A stretch of 64,000 nucleotides of DNA from Brevundimonas sp. Leaf363 (GTDB taxonomy: Bacteria; Pseudomonadota; Alphaproteobacteria; Caulobacterales; Caulobacteraceae). The position numbers were made by a program, and so were the translations under genes. Position 1 is the first letter of the stretch, and every line of letters begins with the position of its first letter. The stretch is taken from assembly GCF_001424025.1 (NCBI RefSeq), contig NZ_LMPZ01000003.1:222501-286500 (forward strand), given 5' to 3'. The notes below the pieces were generated by a model that saw only the letters and a list, made by a program, of their open reading frames with translations, did not search any database and was not told the DNA's origin. Positions 43,884 through 52,418 of the stretch are shown here, in pieces.

Positions 43884-45508
43884 AGGCGAACCACGCGATC
43901 GGCCAGCGCCATCACGGCGGGCGAGTGGGTGGCGATCAGGACGGTGCGACCGACGGCGGCTGTCTGGATGGCAGCGATCATGGCGGCCTCGGCGGCGGCG
44001 TCGAGGTTGGCGGTCGGCTCGTCCAGCAGCAGGATCGGCGCGTCCTTGACCAGGGCGCGGGCGACGCCGAGTCGCCGTCGCTCGCCGCCCGACAGGCCGC
44101 CACCGCGTTCGTCCAGCGCGCGGTCGAGAGCGACGGTCAGGCCCGCCGCCTTCGCCGCGGCCTCGATCTCGGCGGCGGTGGCGTCCTTGCGGGCGAGGGC
44201 CAGATTGGCGCGGACCGATCCTGGCAGGACCACCGGATCCTGACCCACCCAGGCGACGCTGCCCGCGAAATGCCGCGCTTCGGCCAGGCGGCGGCCGTCG
44301 ACCTGCACCTGCCCCCGCGTCAGGGGCGACAGGCCCAGCAGCAGGTTCAGGAGGCTAGTCTTGCCCCGCCCGCTGGGTCCGACCAGAGCGACGATCTGGC
44401 CAGGCCGGACGATCAGGTTGAAGCCCTCGATCACGGCCGGCGCATGGACGTAGGCGATGGCCACATCGGTGAAGCGGATCTCGGGGGCGTCGGCGGAGCG
44501 CGCTTCCTCGCGCGACGCGACCAGCTGCGCGCCGCTCACTCGCGCCAGCATCGGCGCGGCGGCTTCGGCGGCCTGGCGATCGTGGTAGGCGGCGGCGAGG
44601 CGGCGCAGGGGCAGGTAGACTTCCGGCGCCAGGGCCAGCACGAAGACGGCGCGGGCCAGGTCCAGTTGCTCCGGCGCCGGGAAGGGCAACAGCCGCAGCA
44701 GGTTGAAGCCGCAGTAGACGGCGACCAGCGCCACGGCCAAGGCTGCAAAGAACTCCAGCACGCCGGACGAGAGGAAGGCGATCCGCAGCACCCGACCCGT
44801 GTGCCGTGCCAGATCGTCGGAGGCGCGCGCCACCTCGGCGGCGATGCGGTCCTGGCCCTGGAAGGCGATCACCGCCGGCAGGGCGCGGATGCGGTCCAGG
44901 AACAGGCCGGACAGCTGGGCCAGGGCGTCGAACTGTCGCCGGCTTTCCTCGCCTGCCGCCATTCCGGCCAGGGCCATGCCGGCGATGAAGGGGATCAGCG
45001 TCAGCAGCACCAGAGCAGCGGCGAACGGACTGGCCACGGCCATCACCGCCACCAGCAGCAACGGCGTCGCCGTCGCCGCGATCCGCAGAGGCGTGAAGCG
45101 CGCGACGTACCCGGTCAGGGCGTCGACGCCCTCGACCGGCGCGGCGGCATCAGCCGCCTCTGCGCGACCCGACGCGACCAGGCCGGCGAATGCGCGGCGC
45201 CGCACGTCCTGACGTACCGCGCGCGCCGCCTCGGCGCCTTGGCGCGCCGCCGCTAGGCCGATCAGCCCGCGCACGATCAGGCTGGCGGCTGCCGCAACAG
45301 CCCAGCCGGCGGCCACCTGCGGCCGGTCCATGCCGGCCAGGGCCAGCGCCAGAGACGCCGCAAACCCGACCGCAGGCAAGGCCTCCGTCACCATGAGGAC
45401 CGCCGCGATGCGGGCCGGACGAGCGCCGGTGCGCGCCGCTTCGGCCAGCCAGCGCCGTGCATCGCGGTCGCCTCGCGAGGGCGGTTCAAATGCGATGTCA
45501 GCGGCCAT
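43880..45508 (-). CDS. cydD: ABC transporter CydD (cytochrome bd assembly)
   Basis: A 542-residue partner of CydC. Walker A GPSGRGKTS, signature LSGGERRRLG and Walker B ILLLDEPTANLD are present, after six membrane segments. I choose the ATG at 45508, not the one three codons upstream at 45517, because a -10-like TAAATG (45515-45520) contains the upstream ATG and would start transcription at about 45508. No Shine-Dalgarno sequence is seen before either, which fits a leaderless mRNA. Divergent from cydA. Confidence 0.92.
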   Translation of the reverse strand: MAADIAFEPPSRGDRDARRWLAEAARTGARPARIAAVLMVTEALPAVGFAASLALALAGMDRPQVAAGWAVAAAASLIVRGLIGLAAARQGAEAARAVRQDVRRRAFAGLVASGRAEAADAAAPVEGVDALTGYVARFTPLRIAATATPLLLVAVMAVASPFAAALVLLTLIPFIAGMALAGMAAGEESRRQFDALAQLSGLFLDRIRALPAVIAFQGQDRIAAEVARASDDLARHTGRVLRIAFLSSGVLEFFAALAVALVAVYCGFNLLRLLPFPAPEQLDLARAVFVLALAPEVYLPLRRLAAAYHDRQAAEAAAPMLARVSGAQLVASREEARSADAPEIRFTDVAIAYVHAPAVIEGFNLIVRPGQIVALVGPSGRGKTSLLNLLLGLSPLTRGQVQVDGRRLAEARHFAGSVAWVGQDPVVLPGSVRANLALARKDATAAEIEAAAKAAGLTVALDRALDERGGGLSGGERRRLGVARALVKDAPILLLDEPTANLDAAAEAAMIAAIQTAAVGRTVLIATHSPAVMALADRVVRL

Positions 45509-45541
45509 ACGGCGCATTTACCCCAAAACGACGCGGGCGCA

Positions 45542-45555
45542 TTGATCGAGATCAA
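45542..45555. promoter_or_regulatory. FNR box in the cydD-cydA intergenic region
   Basis: TTGATCGAGATCAA is a perfect TTGAT-N4-ATCAA site. Its centre is 41.5 bp from the predicted cydD start (about 45507) and from a cydA start near 45590, the class II activation position for both. The FNR gene lies 3.3 kb away. One site could induce oxidase and assembly genes together under low oxygen. Confidence 0.85.
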
Positions 45556-45624
45556 GGCGCGCCCCCTGCGATCTCCCTAGTCGAGGTCCCGTCGGCCTTG
45601 TGCGCCGTGAATGGAGCGCTTCCC

Positions 45625-47214
45625 ATGATCGACCTCGCGGTCGTCGACCTGTCCCGTCTGCAGTTCGCACTGACGGCCCTTTACCACTTCCTGTTCGTGC
45701 CGCTGACCCTGGGACTGGCCTTCATGCTGGTCATCATGGAGTCGATCTATGTGATGACGCGCCGCCCGATCTGGCGGACCATCACCCGGTTCTGGGGGGT
45801 CTGCTTCAGCATCAACTTCGTGCTGGGCGTAGCCACCGGCATCACGATGGAATTCCAGTTCGGCATGAACTGGAGCTACTACAGCCACTACGTCGGCGAC
45901 ATCTTCGGAGCGCCGCTGGCGATCGAGGGCCTGATGGCCTTCTTCCTGGAGGCGACCTTCGTCGGGCTGATGTTCTTCGGCTGGGACAAGCTGAAGCCGC
46001 ACGCCCACCTGTTCGTCACCTTCATGGTCGCACTGGGCACCAATCTGTCGGCGTTGTGGATCCTGATCGCCAACGGCTGGATGCAGAACCCGGTGGGCGC
46101 CGCCTTCAATCCCGACACCATGCGGATGGAGGTGACCGACTTCATGGCCGTGCTGTTCAACCCGGTGGCCCAGGCCAAGTTCGTGCACACGGTCTCGGCC
46201 GGCTACGTCTGCGCTTCGGTCTTTGTCCTGGGCGTCTCGGCCTTCTATCTCTTGAAGGGCAAGCATCGCGGCTTCGCCAAGCGGTCGATGACAGTCGCGG
46301 CGGCTTTTGGCCTGGCCTCGTCGCTGTCGGTCGTCGTGCTGGGCGACCAGTCCGGCTACGCCCTGACCGACAACCAGAAAATGAAGCTGGCGGCGTTGGA
46401 GGCCATGTGGCGGACCGAGCCTGCGCCCGCAGGTCTGACCCTGATTGGCATTCCCAGCATGAAGGATCGCGAGACCCACTACGGCGTGCAGATCCCGTGG
46501 GTCATGGGCCTGATCGCCACGCGCACCATCGACAAGCCGGTCGAGGGCATTTTCGAACTGGTGGCGACGGCGCAGGACCGGATCGAGTCCGGCGTGGTCG
46601 CCTATGGCGCCCTGGAGGCGGTGAAGGCCAATCCGCAGGACATGACGGCCCGCGCCCTGTTCGAACAGCACCGCCGCGACCTGGGCTATGGCCTGCTGCT
46701 GAAACGCTACGTCGCCGACCCGCGCCAGGCCTCGCCCGAGCTGATCCAGAAGGCGGCGTGGGACACGGTGCCCAATGTGCCGGCGCTGTTCTTCAGCTTC
46801 CGCATCATGGCCGGCATCGGCATGCTGATGATCGCCCTGTTCGCGACGGCCTTCGTCCTGTGCACCCTGCGCAAGCATGAGACGCGCTGGTTCCTGTGGG
46901 CGGCGGTCATCGCCCTGCCCCTGCCGTGGATCGCCATCGAGTTCGGCTGGATCCTGGCCGAGTTCGGTCGCCAGCCGTGGGCGGTGGAGGGGGTGCTGCC
47001 CACATTCCTGGGCGCGTCGAGCCTGACCGTGCCGCAGCTGTGGGCGACCATCATCGGCTTCACCGTCCTGTATGGCGGTCTGGCCGTGATCGAGGTCGGC
47101 CTGATGCTGCACGCCATCAAGAAGGGCCCGTTCGCCGAACAGGAACAGTTCGCGCCCGACGCTTCCTCATCCTCGACCCACGGCGGCGGCGAGCCCGCGC
47201 CCGCGGTCGCCTGA
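45625..47214 (+). CDS. cydA: Cytochrome bd ubiquinol oxidase subunit I
   Basis: A 529-residue inner-membrane oxidase subunit. It begins MIDLAVVDLSRLQFALTALY with the haem-binding His in YHFLFVPLTLG, and has His in KFVHTVSAGYV. GYGLLLKRYVADPRQ marks the long Q loop, as in the E. coli bd-I enzyme, not the short loop of cyanide-insensitive oxidases. It uses ubiquinol to reduce oxygen at high affinity. The ATG has GGAG 8 nt upstream. Confidence 0.96.
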   Translation: MIDLAVVDLSRLQFALTALYHFLFVPLTLGLAFMLVIMESIYVMTRRPIWRTITRFWGVCFSINFVLGVATGITMEFQFGMNWSYYSHYVGDIFGAPLAIEGLMAFFLEATFVGLMFFGWDKLKPHAHLFVTFMVALGTNLSALWILIANGWMQNPVGAAFNPDTMRMEVTDFMAVLFNPVAQAKFVHTVSAGYVCASVFVLGVSAFYLLKGKHRGFAKRSMTVAAAFGLASSLSVVVLGDQSGYALTDNQKMKLAALEAMWRTEPAPAGLTLIGIPSMKDRETHYGVQIPWVMGLIATRTIDKPVEGIFELVATAQDRIESGVVAYGALEAVKANPQDMTARALFEQHRRDLGYGLLLKRYVADPRQASPELIQKAAWDTVPNVPALFFSFRIMAGIGMLMIALFATAFVLCTLRKHETRWFLWAAVIALPLPWIAIEFGWILAEFGRQPWAVEGVLPTFLGASSLTVPQLWATIIGFTVLYGGLAVIEVGLMLHAIKKGPFAEQEQFAPDASSSSTHGGGEPAPAVA

Positions 47215-47233
47215 CGCCATCGGACATCTGACC

Positions 47234-48382
47234 ATGGACCTTCCCCTAGACTACGCCACGCTCCGCCTGATCTGGTGGGCCCTTCTGGGCATCTTGCTGA
47301 TCGGCTTCGCCCTGACCGACGGCTTCGACCTGGGCGTCGGCGCCCTGCTGCCTTTCGTCGCTCGCACCGACGAAGAGCGCCGGATGGTGATCAACACCGT
47401 CGGCGCCACCTGGGAAGGCAACCAGGTGTGGTTCATCCTGGGCGGCGGCGCGATCTTCGCCGCCTGGCCCTTCGTCTATGCGGTCAGCTTCTCGGGCTTC
47501 TACCTGGCCATGTTCCTGGTGCTGGCGGCGCTGATCGTGCGGCCTGTGTCGTTCAAATACCGGTCCAAGCGGCCGTCGCCGCGGTGGCGATCGATGTGGG
47601 ACTGGGGCCTGTTCATCGGCGGCTTCGTGCCGGCCCTGGTGTTCGGCGTCGCGGTCGGCAATGTCCTGATCGGCGCGCCTTTCCGGCTGGATGGCGACCT
47701 GCGCTCCTTCTACGAGGGCAATTTGCTGGGCCTGTTCACGCCCTTCAGCCTGCTGGCCGGCTTGTTGTCGGTCGCCATGGTCGTGGTGCACGGCGCGGCC
47801 TGGCTGAGCGTCAAGGCCGAGGAAGGCCCGGTGCTGGATCGCGCCCGCACCTACGGCTCGATCGCTGCGGCGGCGGCCGTGGTTCTGTTCGCGCTGGGCG
47901 GGCTCTATGTCGCCCTGGGCGGCCTTGGCTTTCGCATCACCAGCCCGATCGACCCGAGCGGATTCTCCAACCCGCTGCGCTCCACCGTCGTGGCGGCGCC
48001 GGGGGCCTGGCTGGATAACTACGGCCGCTATCCTTGGATGCTGCTGGCCCCGGCTCTCGGTTTCGTCGGCGCGGCGGCGGCGTTGGCGGGGATGTGGCGG
48101 CGCTCGGCGGCTCTGGCCTTCGGCGGATCGTCGCTGTCGACAGTGGGCATCATCTCGACCGTGGGCCTGTCGATGTTCCCCTTCATCCTGCCCAGCACCC
48201 TCGACCCGCACTCCAGCCTGACGGTGTGGAACGCCTCGTCCAGCCATCTGACGCTGTTCATCATGCTGGTGGTGACCGTCGTGTTCCTGCCTCTGATCCT
48301 GATCTACACCGCCTGGGTGTACCGCGTGCTGTGGGGCCGGACCTCGACCGCCGCCCTCAAGACCAACCCCGACCTGTACTGA
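47234..48382 (+). CDS. cydB: Cytochrome bd ubiquinol oxidase subunit II
   Basis: A 382-residue integral membrane partner of CydA, beginning MDLPLDYATLRLIWWALLGI with the family segment GFALTDGFDLGVGALLPF. WEGNQVWFILGGGAIFAAWP is conserved. Nine hydrophobic segments are expected. Nineteen nt follow cydA, and cydX comes 18 nt after. Confidence 0.96.
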   Translation: MDLPLDYATLRLIWWALLGILLIGFALTDGFDLGVGALLPFVARTDEERRMVINTVGATWEGNQVWFILGGGAIFAAWPFVYAVSFSGFYLAMFLVLAALIVRPVSFKYRSKRPSPRWRSMWDWGLFIGGFVPALVFGVAVGNVLIGAPFRLDGDLRSFYEGNLLGLFTPFSLLAGLLSVAMVVVHGAAWLSVKAEEGPVLDRARTYGSIAAAAAVVLFALGGLYVALGGLGFRITSPIDPSGFSNPLRSTVVAAPGAWLDNYGRYPWMLLAPALGFVGAAAALAGMWRRSAALAFGGSSLSTVGIISTVGLSMFPFILPSTLDPHSSLTVWNASSSHLTLFIMLVVTVVFLPLILIYTAWVYRVLWGRTSTAALKTNPDLY

Positions 48383-48400
48383 GCCTAGGAGCGAACGACG

Positions 48401-48541
48401 ATGTGGTATTTCTCCTGGATTCTGGGCCTCGGACTGGCGGTGGCCTTCGGCGTGCTGAACGGCCTGTGGCACGAGTTCCACCTGTTCGACGAAGGCGACG
48501 CGGGCCTGTCGCAGGACGCCGATGAGGACCAGCCGCTCTAA
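48401..48541 (+). CDS. cydX: Small bd-oxidase subunit CydX
   Basis: A 46-residue membrane protein beginning MWYFSWILGLGLAVAFGVLN, the CydX/YbgT signature, with one helix and an acidic tail. CydX stabilises the haems of the bd oxidase. AGGAG 9 nt before the ATG supports it. It is too short for most gene finders. Its stop overlaps the stop of the convergent MFS gene by 4 nt. Confidence 0.93.
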   Translation: MWYFSWILGLGLAVAFGVLNGLWHEFHLFDEGDAGLSQDADEDQPL

Positions 48542-49752
48542 GGGGCGGCAGGCTCGTTCAAGGACAGCGCGATGGCGGTGGCGATCACCCCCAGCAGCGC
48601 CAGCAGCAGCAGCAGCGGCCCGAAGTCGTGCTCGCGGGCGACGACCAGGGCCATGGCCGGCGCGATCAGGGCCGGCAGGGTGTTGGTCAGGTTCAGCAGC
48701 CCCATGTCCCGGCCACGATGGTCGGGCGACGGCAGCCGCTGCATCACATAGGCGGACGACACCGCCAGGAAGACGTTGGCGCTAACCGAGAACAGACCGT
48801 AGCCGAGCGCCGCCATGGCCCAGCTCGACGACAGGGCCATCAAGAACAGCGCCGCGGTCGCCAAGGCCGCGCTGGTTGCGAGGAAGGGGCGGCGCCCGCC
48901 CGCCAGGTCCGACAGTCGTCCGCCCACCAGGGCGGCAGGCGCGCCGACGGCGGCGACCACGGCCGACAGCAGGGCCACGCGGCCGGCGACCTCGCTGGGG
49001 TCTTCCGAACCGGCCACGCTCTCGAAGTAGAAATAGACGTAGGCGAACAGGACATTGCCCGCGACCTGGATCAGCAGGCGCGCCAGCCAGACGCCGCCCA
49101 GCTGGCGCGAGGTCGCGGCGGCCATCGGCTGGGGCGACGACGCGGGGACCGGCGCGGGCGCGCGCTTCAGGATGAAGGGGATCAGGCCCAGAGCCACCGC
49201 GCCGCCGATCATCATGAACTGCACGCCCTCGCCAAGCGTCGGCGAGGCGGTCACCGCCACCCCCGCCAGCATGCCGACCGGATAGACGGCCGCCGCCACA
49301 CCGGCCGCCAGTCCCTTCTGCCCGTCCGGCGTCTCGTCCACAATCAGGGCCGACAGGGGCGCCAGCATCAGGTTCACCGCCATCTGGAAGGCGACCACGC
49401 CCGCCACCACAGCGGCCGGCGTCTGGCACAGCCACAGAACGCCATAGCTGAACAGGGTCGCGACCAGTCCCGCCAGCATCCAGCGCCGCCGCCCGATCCC
49501 TCGCTTCAGAGAGACGTCGCTGAGCCAGCCCGCGCCGATGTTGGTCAGGCTCGCGACCCCGGCGCCCAGCAGGGTGGCCATGCTGAGCCAGTGGATCTTG
49601 TCCTCAGCCAGCCCCTCGATCTTCATCGGCAGCAGCAAGGTCAGGAAGGGCGCGTAGGAGACCACGCCCGCCGCGACAGCCACGCCATAAAGGACGAAGT
49701 AGCTCCAGCCGCGACGGTCCGCCGACCGCCCGGCCTCCGGCGCGGCGATCAC
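48538..49752 (-). CDS. MFS transporter, probable sugar importer
   Basis: A 404-residue integral membrane protein of the major facilitator family with about 12 hydrophobic segments. It begins with a GTG that overlaps the lacI stop (GTGA), so it is co-translated with LacI. SYAPFLTLLLPMKIEGLA is near the N-terminus, and GLAAGVAAAVYPVGML and GAPAALVGGRLSDLAGGRRP further on. Such carriers next to LacI and glycosidase genes usually import a mono- or disaccharide. The cargo is not shown by sequence. Confidence 0.82.
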   Translation of the reverse strand: MIAAPEAGRSADRRGWSYFVLYGVAVAAGVVSYAPFLTLLLPMKIEGLAEDKIHWLSMATLLGAGVASLTNIGAGWLSDVSLKRGIGRRRWMLAGLVATLFSYGVLWLCQTPAAVVAGVVAFQMAVNLMLAPLSALIVDETPDGQKGLAAGVAAAVYPVGMLAGVAVTASPTLGEGVQFMMIGGAVALGLIPFILKRAPAPVPASSPQPMAAATSRQLGGVWLARLLIQVAGNVLFAYVYFYFESVAGSEDPSEVAGRVALLSAVVAAVGAPAALVGGRLSDLAGGRRPFLATSAALATAALFLMALSSSWAMAALGYGLFSVSANVFLAVSSAYVMQRLPSPDHRGRDMGLLNLTNTLPALIAPAMALVVAREHDFGPLLLLLALLGVIATAIALSLNEPAAP

Positions 49753-50831
49753 GCCCCGGCCGCGGACGCGGACGAGCCGCGGGCGACCAGATCGAACGGC
49801 AGCACGCGAGCGTCGGGCAAGTCCTGCTCGCCAGCCGTCTTGCGGATCAACAGCTCCGCCGCCGCCGAGGCCATGGCGGCGATCGGCTGATTGATCGCCG
49901 TCAGCGGCGGGTGGCAGAAGCGGACGATCGGGGTGTTGTCGAAGCTGACGATCGAGAAGCGGTCCGGGCCCAGCCCCTTGCGGGTCGCCACCTGTAGCGC
50001 CGCGATGGCCATCTGGTCGTTGCTGGCCACCACCGCCGTCGCCGGATCCGGCAGGCTGGTCAGGGCCTCGGCGGCCGCCGCGCCAGAGGCGTAGGAGAAG
50101 TCGCCGCGCCCGACCAGGCTCTCGTCCTCCGGCAGACCGCGCCGGCGCAGCGCGCGGCGATAGCCCTCCAGCCGCTCGCCGCTCAGCGCATACTCGTCGC
50201 TGCCGGTGATGAAGCCCACGCGGGTGTGGCCCAGGTCCAGCAGGTGGTCGGTCGCCACCTCGGCGGCCTTGCCGTCGTCCATGGAGATGGCGAAGCCCTC
50301 GCCCGGCTGGGGCGAGCCGATGCGCGCGAACGGGATGCCCTGTCGAATCAGCAACTCGGTGATCAACGGGTTGTCCGAGTGCGGCGGCGTCAGGATTACC
50401 CCATCCGGCCGCAACGACGAGATCGCCGCCTGCACCTCGCGCTCCACATGGGACGAGTGGGTGTCCACCAGCTCGAAGATCATGCGGTAGCCGTGCTCGC
50501 CGCACTTCAGCATGCCGCCCATCAGCATCTGGTCGACCCAGTCGGTGCCCTCGCCCGACTTCCAGCCGTCGATGGTGCGATCCCGGTCGTTCAGGGCCAG
50601 CAGCAGGTAGGAGCGCGATCCGCCCATCCGGCGGGCCGCCAGACTGGGGACGTAGCCCAGCTTGGCCACGGCGGCGTGGACGCGCTCCTGCACCTGGGGC
50701 CGGACGTTCGGCTCGTTGTTGATGACGCGCGAGACGGTCTGGAGCGAGACGCCCGCTTCGGCCGCGACGTGCTTGATGGTGACGGATTGACGGCGCACGC
50801 GATCGGACCTGGACGACGGATGATCGGCCAT
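49749..50831 (-). CDS. LacI-family repressor
   Basis: A 360-residue regulator with an N-terminal helix-turn-helix (VTIKHVAAEAGVSLQTVSRVIN) and a periplasmic-binding-protein-like sugar domain (from SRSYLLLALNDRD). Being inside a locus with GH3 enzymes, a TonB receptor and an MFS carrier, it probably senses the sugar they release. The LacI-type operator at 59660-59673 is the likely target. Starts 40 nt after the halogenase gene in the same direction. Confidence 0.93.
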   Translation of the reverse strand: MADHPSSRSDRVRRQSVTIKHVAAEAGVSLQTVSRVINNEPNVRPQVQERVHAAVAKLGYVPSLAARRMGGSRSYLLLALNDRDRTIDGWKSGEGTDWVDQMLMGGMLKCGEHGYRMIFELVDTHSSHVEREVQAAISSLRPDGVILTPPHSDNPLITELLIRQGIPFARIGSPQPGEGFAISMDDGKAAEVATDHLLDLGHTRVGFITGSDEYALSGERLEGYRRALRRRGLPEDESLVGRGDFSYASGAAAAEALTSLPDPATAVVASNDQMAIAALQVATRKGLGPDRFSIVSFDNTPIVRFCHPPLTAINQPIAAMASAAAELLIRKTAGEQDLPDARVLPFDLVARGSSASAAGA

Positions 50832-50870
50832 GTTGTCAGACCATTCCGCGCCGCCGCAAGCGGATACGCC

Positions 50871-52409
50871 TCAGGCGGCCACGACCGGCGCCGTCGGCCG
50901 TTCGGCCGCGCAGTGCTGGGCGATGAAACTCTGGTGGTCCGGCAGACCCGCGACCATCCGCTCCAGATTGGCGACGGCCTCGTCCAGACCGTCCGTCGCC
51001 CGCCCGAACGGGATGCGGTCGACCAAGGGGTGATAGGTGCGCGGGACCACGCCCATGCCGTCCAGAACCGACTGCCAGTTCGGGTCGCGGAACAGCTCGT
51101 CCAGCCCTTCGGCCACCGTGCCGTTGATGCGGAACAGGTCGATCTTGCGCTGCAAGCTCTCGGACACTGTCATGGTCCGGCAGGCGTCCCAGAAGGGCGT
51201 GTCGGTCCGGCGGGTGACGCAGTAGTGCAGGATGATGAAGTCGCGGATCTCCTCGTAGTCCGCGCGCATGCGCCGATTGTACTCGGTCGCCAGTTCGGGC
51301 GCGCAGTCGCGGTCGGGCAGGAAGCGGAAGAAGAAGTCCATGCCGCGATAGATCAGGTGGATGGCGGTCGATTCCAGCGGCTCGATAAAGCCGCCGGCCA
51401 GGCCCAGGGCCAGGACGTTCTTGTCCCAGATGCGGTCGCGCACGCCGGTCCTGAACGGCACCACCATGGGATCGACGACGGGCTTGCCCTCGACCTGGGC
51501 CATCAGGGTCGCGGTCGCTTCGTCGTCCGACAGATACTGGCTGGAGAAGACGTAGCCGTTGCCGGCGCGGTGCTGCAGCGGGATGCGCCAGCGCCAGCCG
51601 TAATCTTGGGCGTGGGCCAGCGTATAGGGCGGCGGCGGACCGACATTCTCGGTCTGCACCGCGATGGCGCGGTCGCACAGCAGCCAGTGCGACCAGTCTT
51701 CGTAGCCGACGTCCAGCGTCTTGCCGATCAAGAGCGCGCGGAAGCCCGAGCAGTCGATGAAGAAGTCCGCCTCGACCGTGCGGCCGTCCTTTAGCACAAG
51801 CTGCTCGACGAAGCCGTCCGCGCGCGTCTGCACCTCCGACACCATGCCCTCGGTGCGCGTTACGCCCCGCGCCTCGGCGAAGCGGCGCAGGAACTGGGCG
51901 ACGCGCTTGGCGTCGACGTGCAGGGCGTAGGAGGCGCCGGCCAGGGGCGTGCGCTGGGCCTTGAACGGCAGGGTGAACTTGCCTTCCCGCGCCATGACGC
52001 TGGCGGGGGCGAAGTCCTGCAGCGGCCGGTCGTATCCGGCCAGCTTCGCCTTCAGCCAGACCTGGTAGAAGTCCGACAGGTCGATGGGCAGGCCGATGGT
52101 GCCGAAGGGGTGGAAGTAGGACTGACCCTTCTCCAGCCAGTCCTTGAACTCGATGCCCAGCTTGAAGCTGGCTTGCGTCTCGCGGATGAACTCCTGCTCG
52201 TTGACGCCCAGTTTGGCCAGCAGCTGGAGGAAGGGCGGGACGGTGCTTTCGCCCACGCCGATGGTGCCGATGTCGTCGCTCTCGACCAGTTCGATTTCGA
52301 ACAGCTTGCCCTTGAAATGCTCGGCCATGAGGGCGGCCGCCACCCACCCGGCGGTGCCGCCGCCGACGACGCAGACTTTTCTCAGGGCGTTGGGAGCCTT
52401 GGCTTCCAT
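50871..52409 (-). CDS. Flavin-dependent halogenase A (tryptophan halogenase family)
   Basis: A 512-residue FADH2-dependent halogenase. The FAD motif GGGTAGW is at 16-22, the hypohalite-path Lys at Lys83 in SFKLGIEF, the halogenase signature WRWRIP at 272-277, and the Glu/Ser pair Glu346-Ser347 in FIEPLESTAI, the same numbering as PrnA. All residues needed for halogenation are present, so it is probably active. Members of this group in Brevundimonas and Xanthomonas include brominating indole enzymes with unknown natural substrates. It needs a flavin reductase partner, not seen in the window. Nine nt separate it from halogenase B. Confidence 0.93.
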   Translation of the reverse strand: MEAKAPNALRKVCVVGGGTAGWVAAALMAEHFKGKLFEIELVESDDIGTIGVGESTVPPFLQLLAKLGVNEQEFIRETQASFKLGIEFKDWLEKGQSYFHPFGTIGLPIDLSDFYQVWLKAKLAGYDRPLQDFAPASVMAREGKFTLPFKAQRTPLAGASYALHVDAKRVAQFLRRFAEARGVTRTEGMVSEVQTRADGFVEQLVLKDGRTVEADFFIDCSGFRALLIGKTLDVGYEDWSHWLLCDRAIAVQTENVGPPPPYTLAHAQDYGWRWRIPLQHRAGNGYVFSSQYLSDDEATATLMAQVEGKPVVDPMVVPFRTGVRDRIWDKNVLALGLAGGFIEPLESTAIHLIYRGMDFFFRFLPDRDCAPELATEYNRRMRADYEEIRDFIILHYCVTRRTDTPFWDACRTMTVSESLQRKIDLFRINGTVAEGLDELFRDPNWQSVLDGMGVVPRTYHPLVDRIPFGRATDGLDEAVANLERMVAGLPDHQSFIAQHCAAERPTAPVVAA

Positions 52410-52418
52410 GGAGTGATC

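Noticed and set aside
48538..50505. A single 655-codon MFS gene extending upstream through lacI
   Set aside because: The first 250 residues are the wrong-frame shadow of LacI; the GTG in the GTGA overlap at 49752 starts the true transporter.
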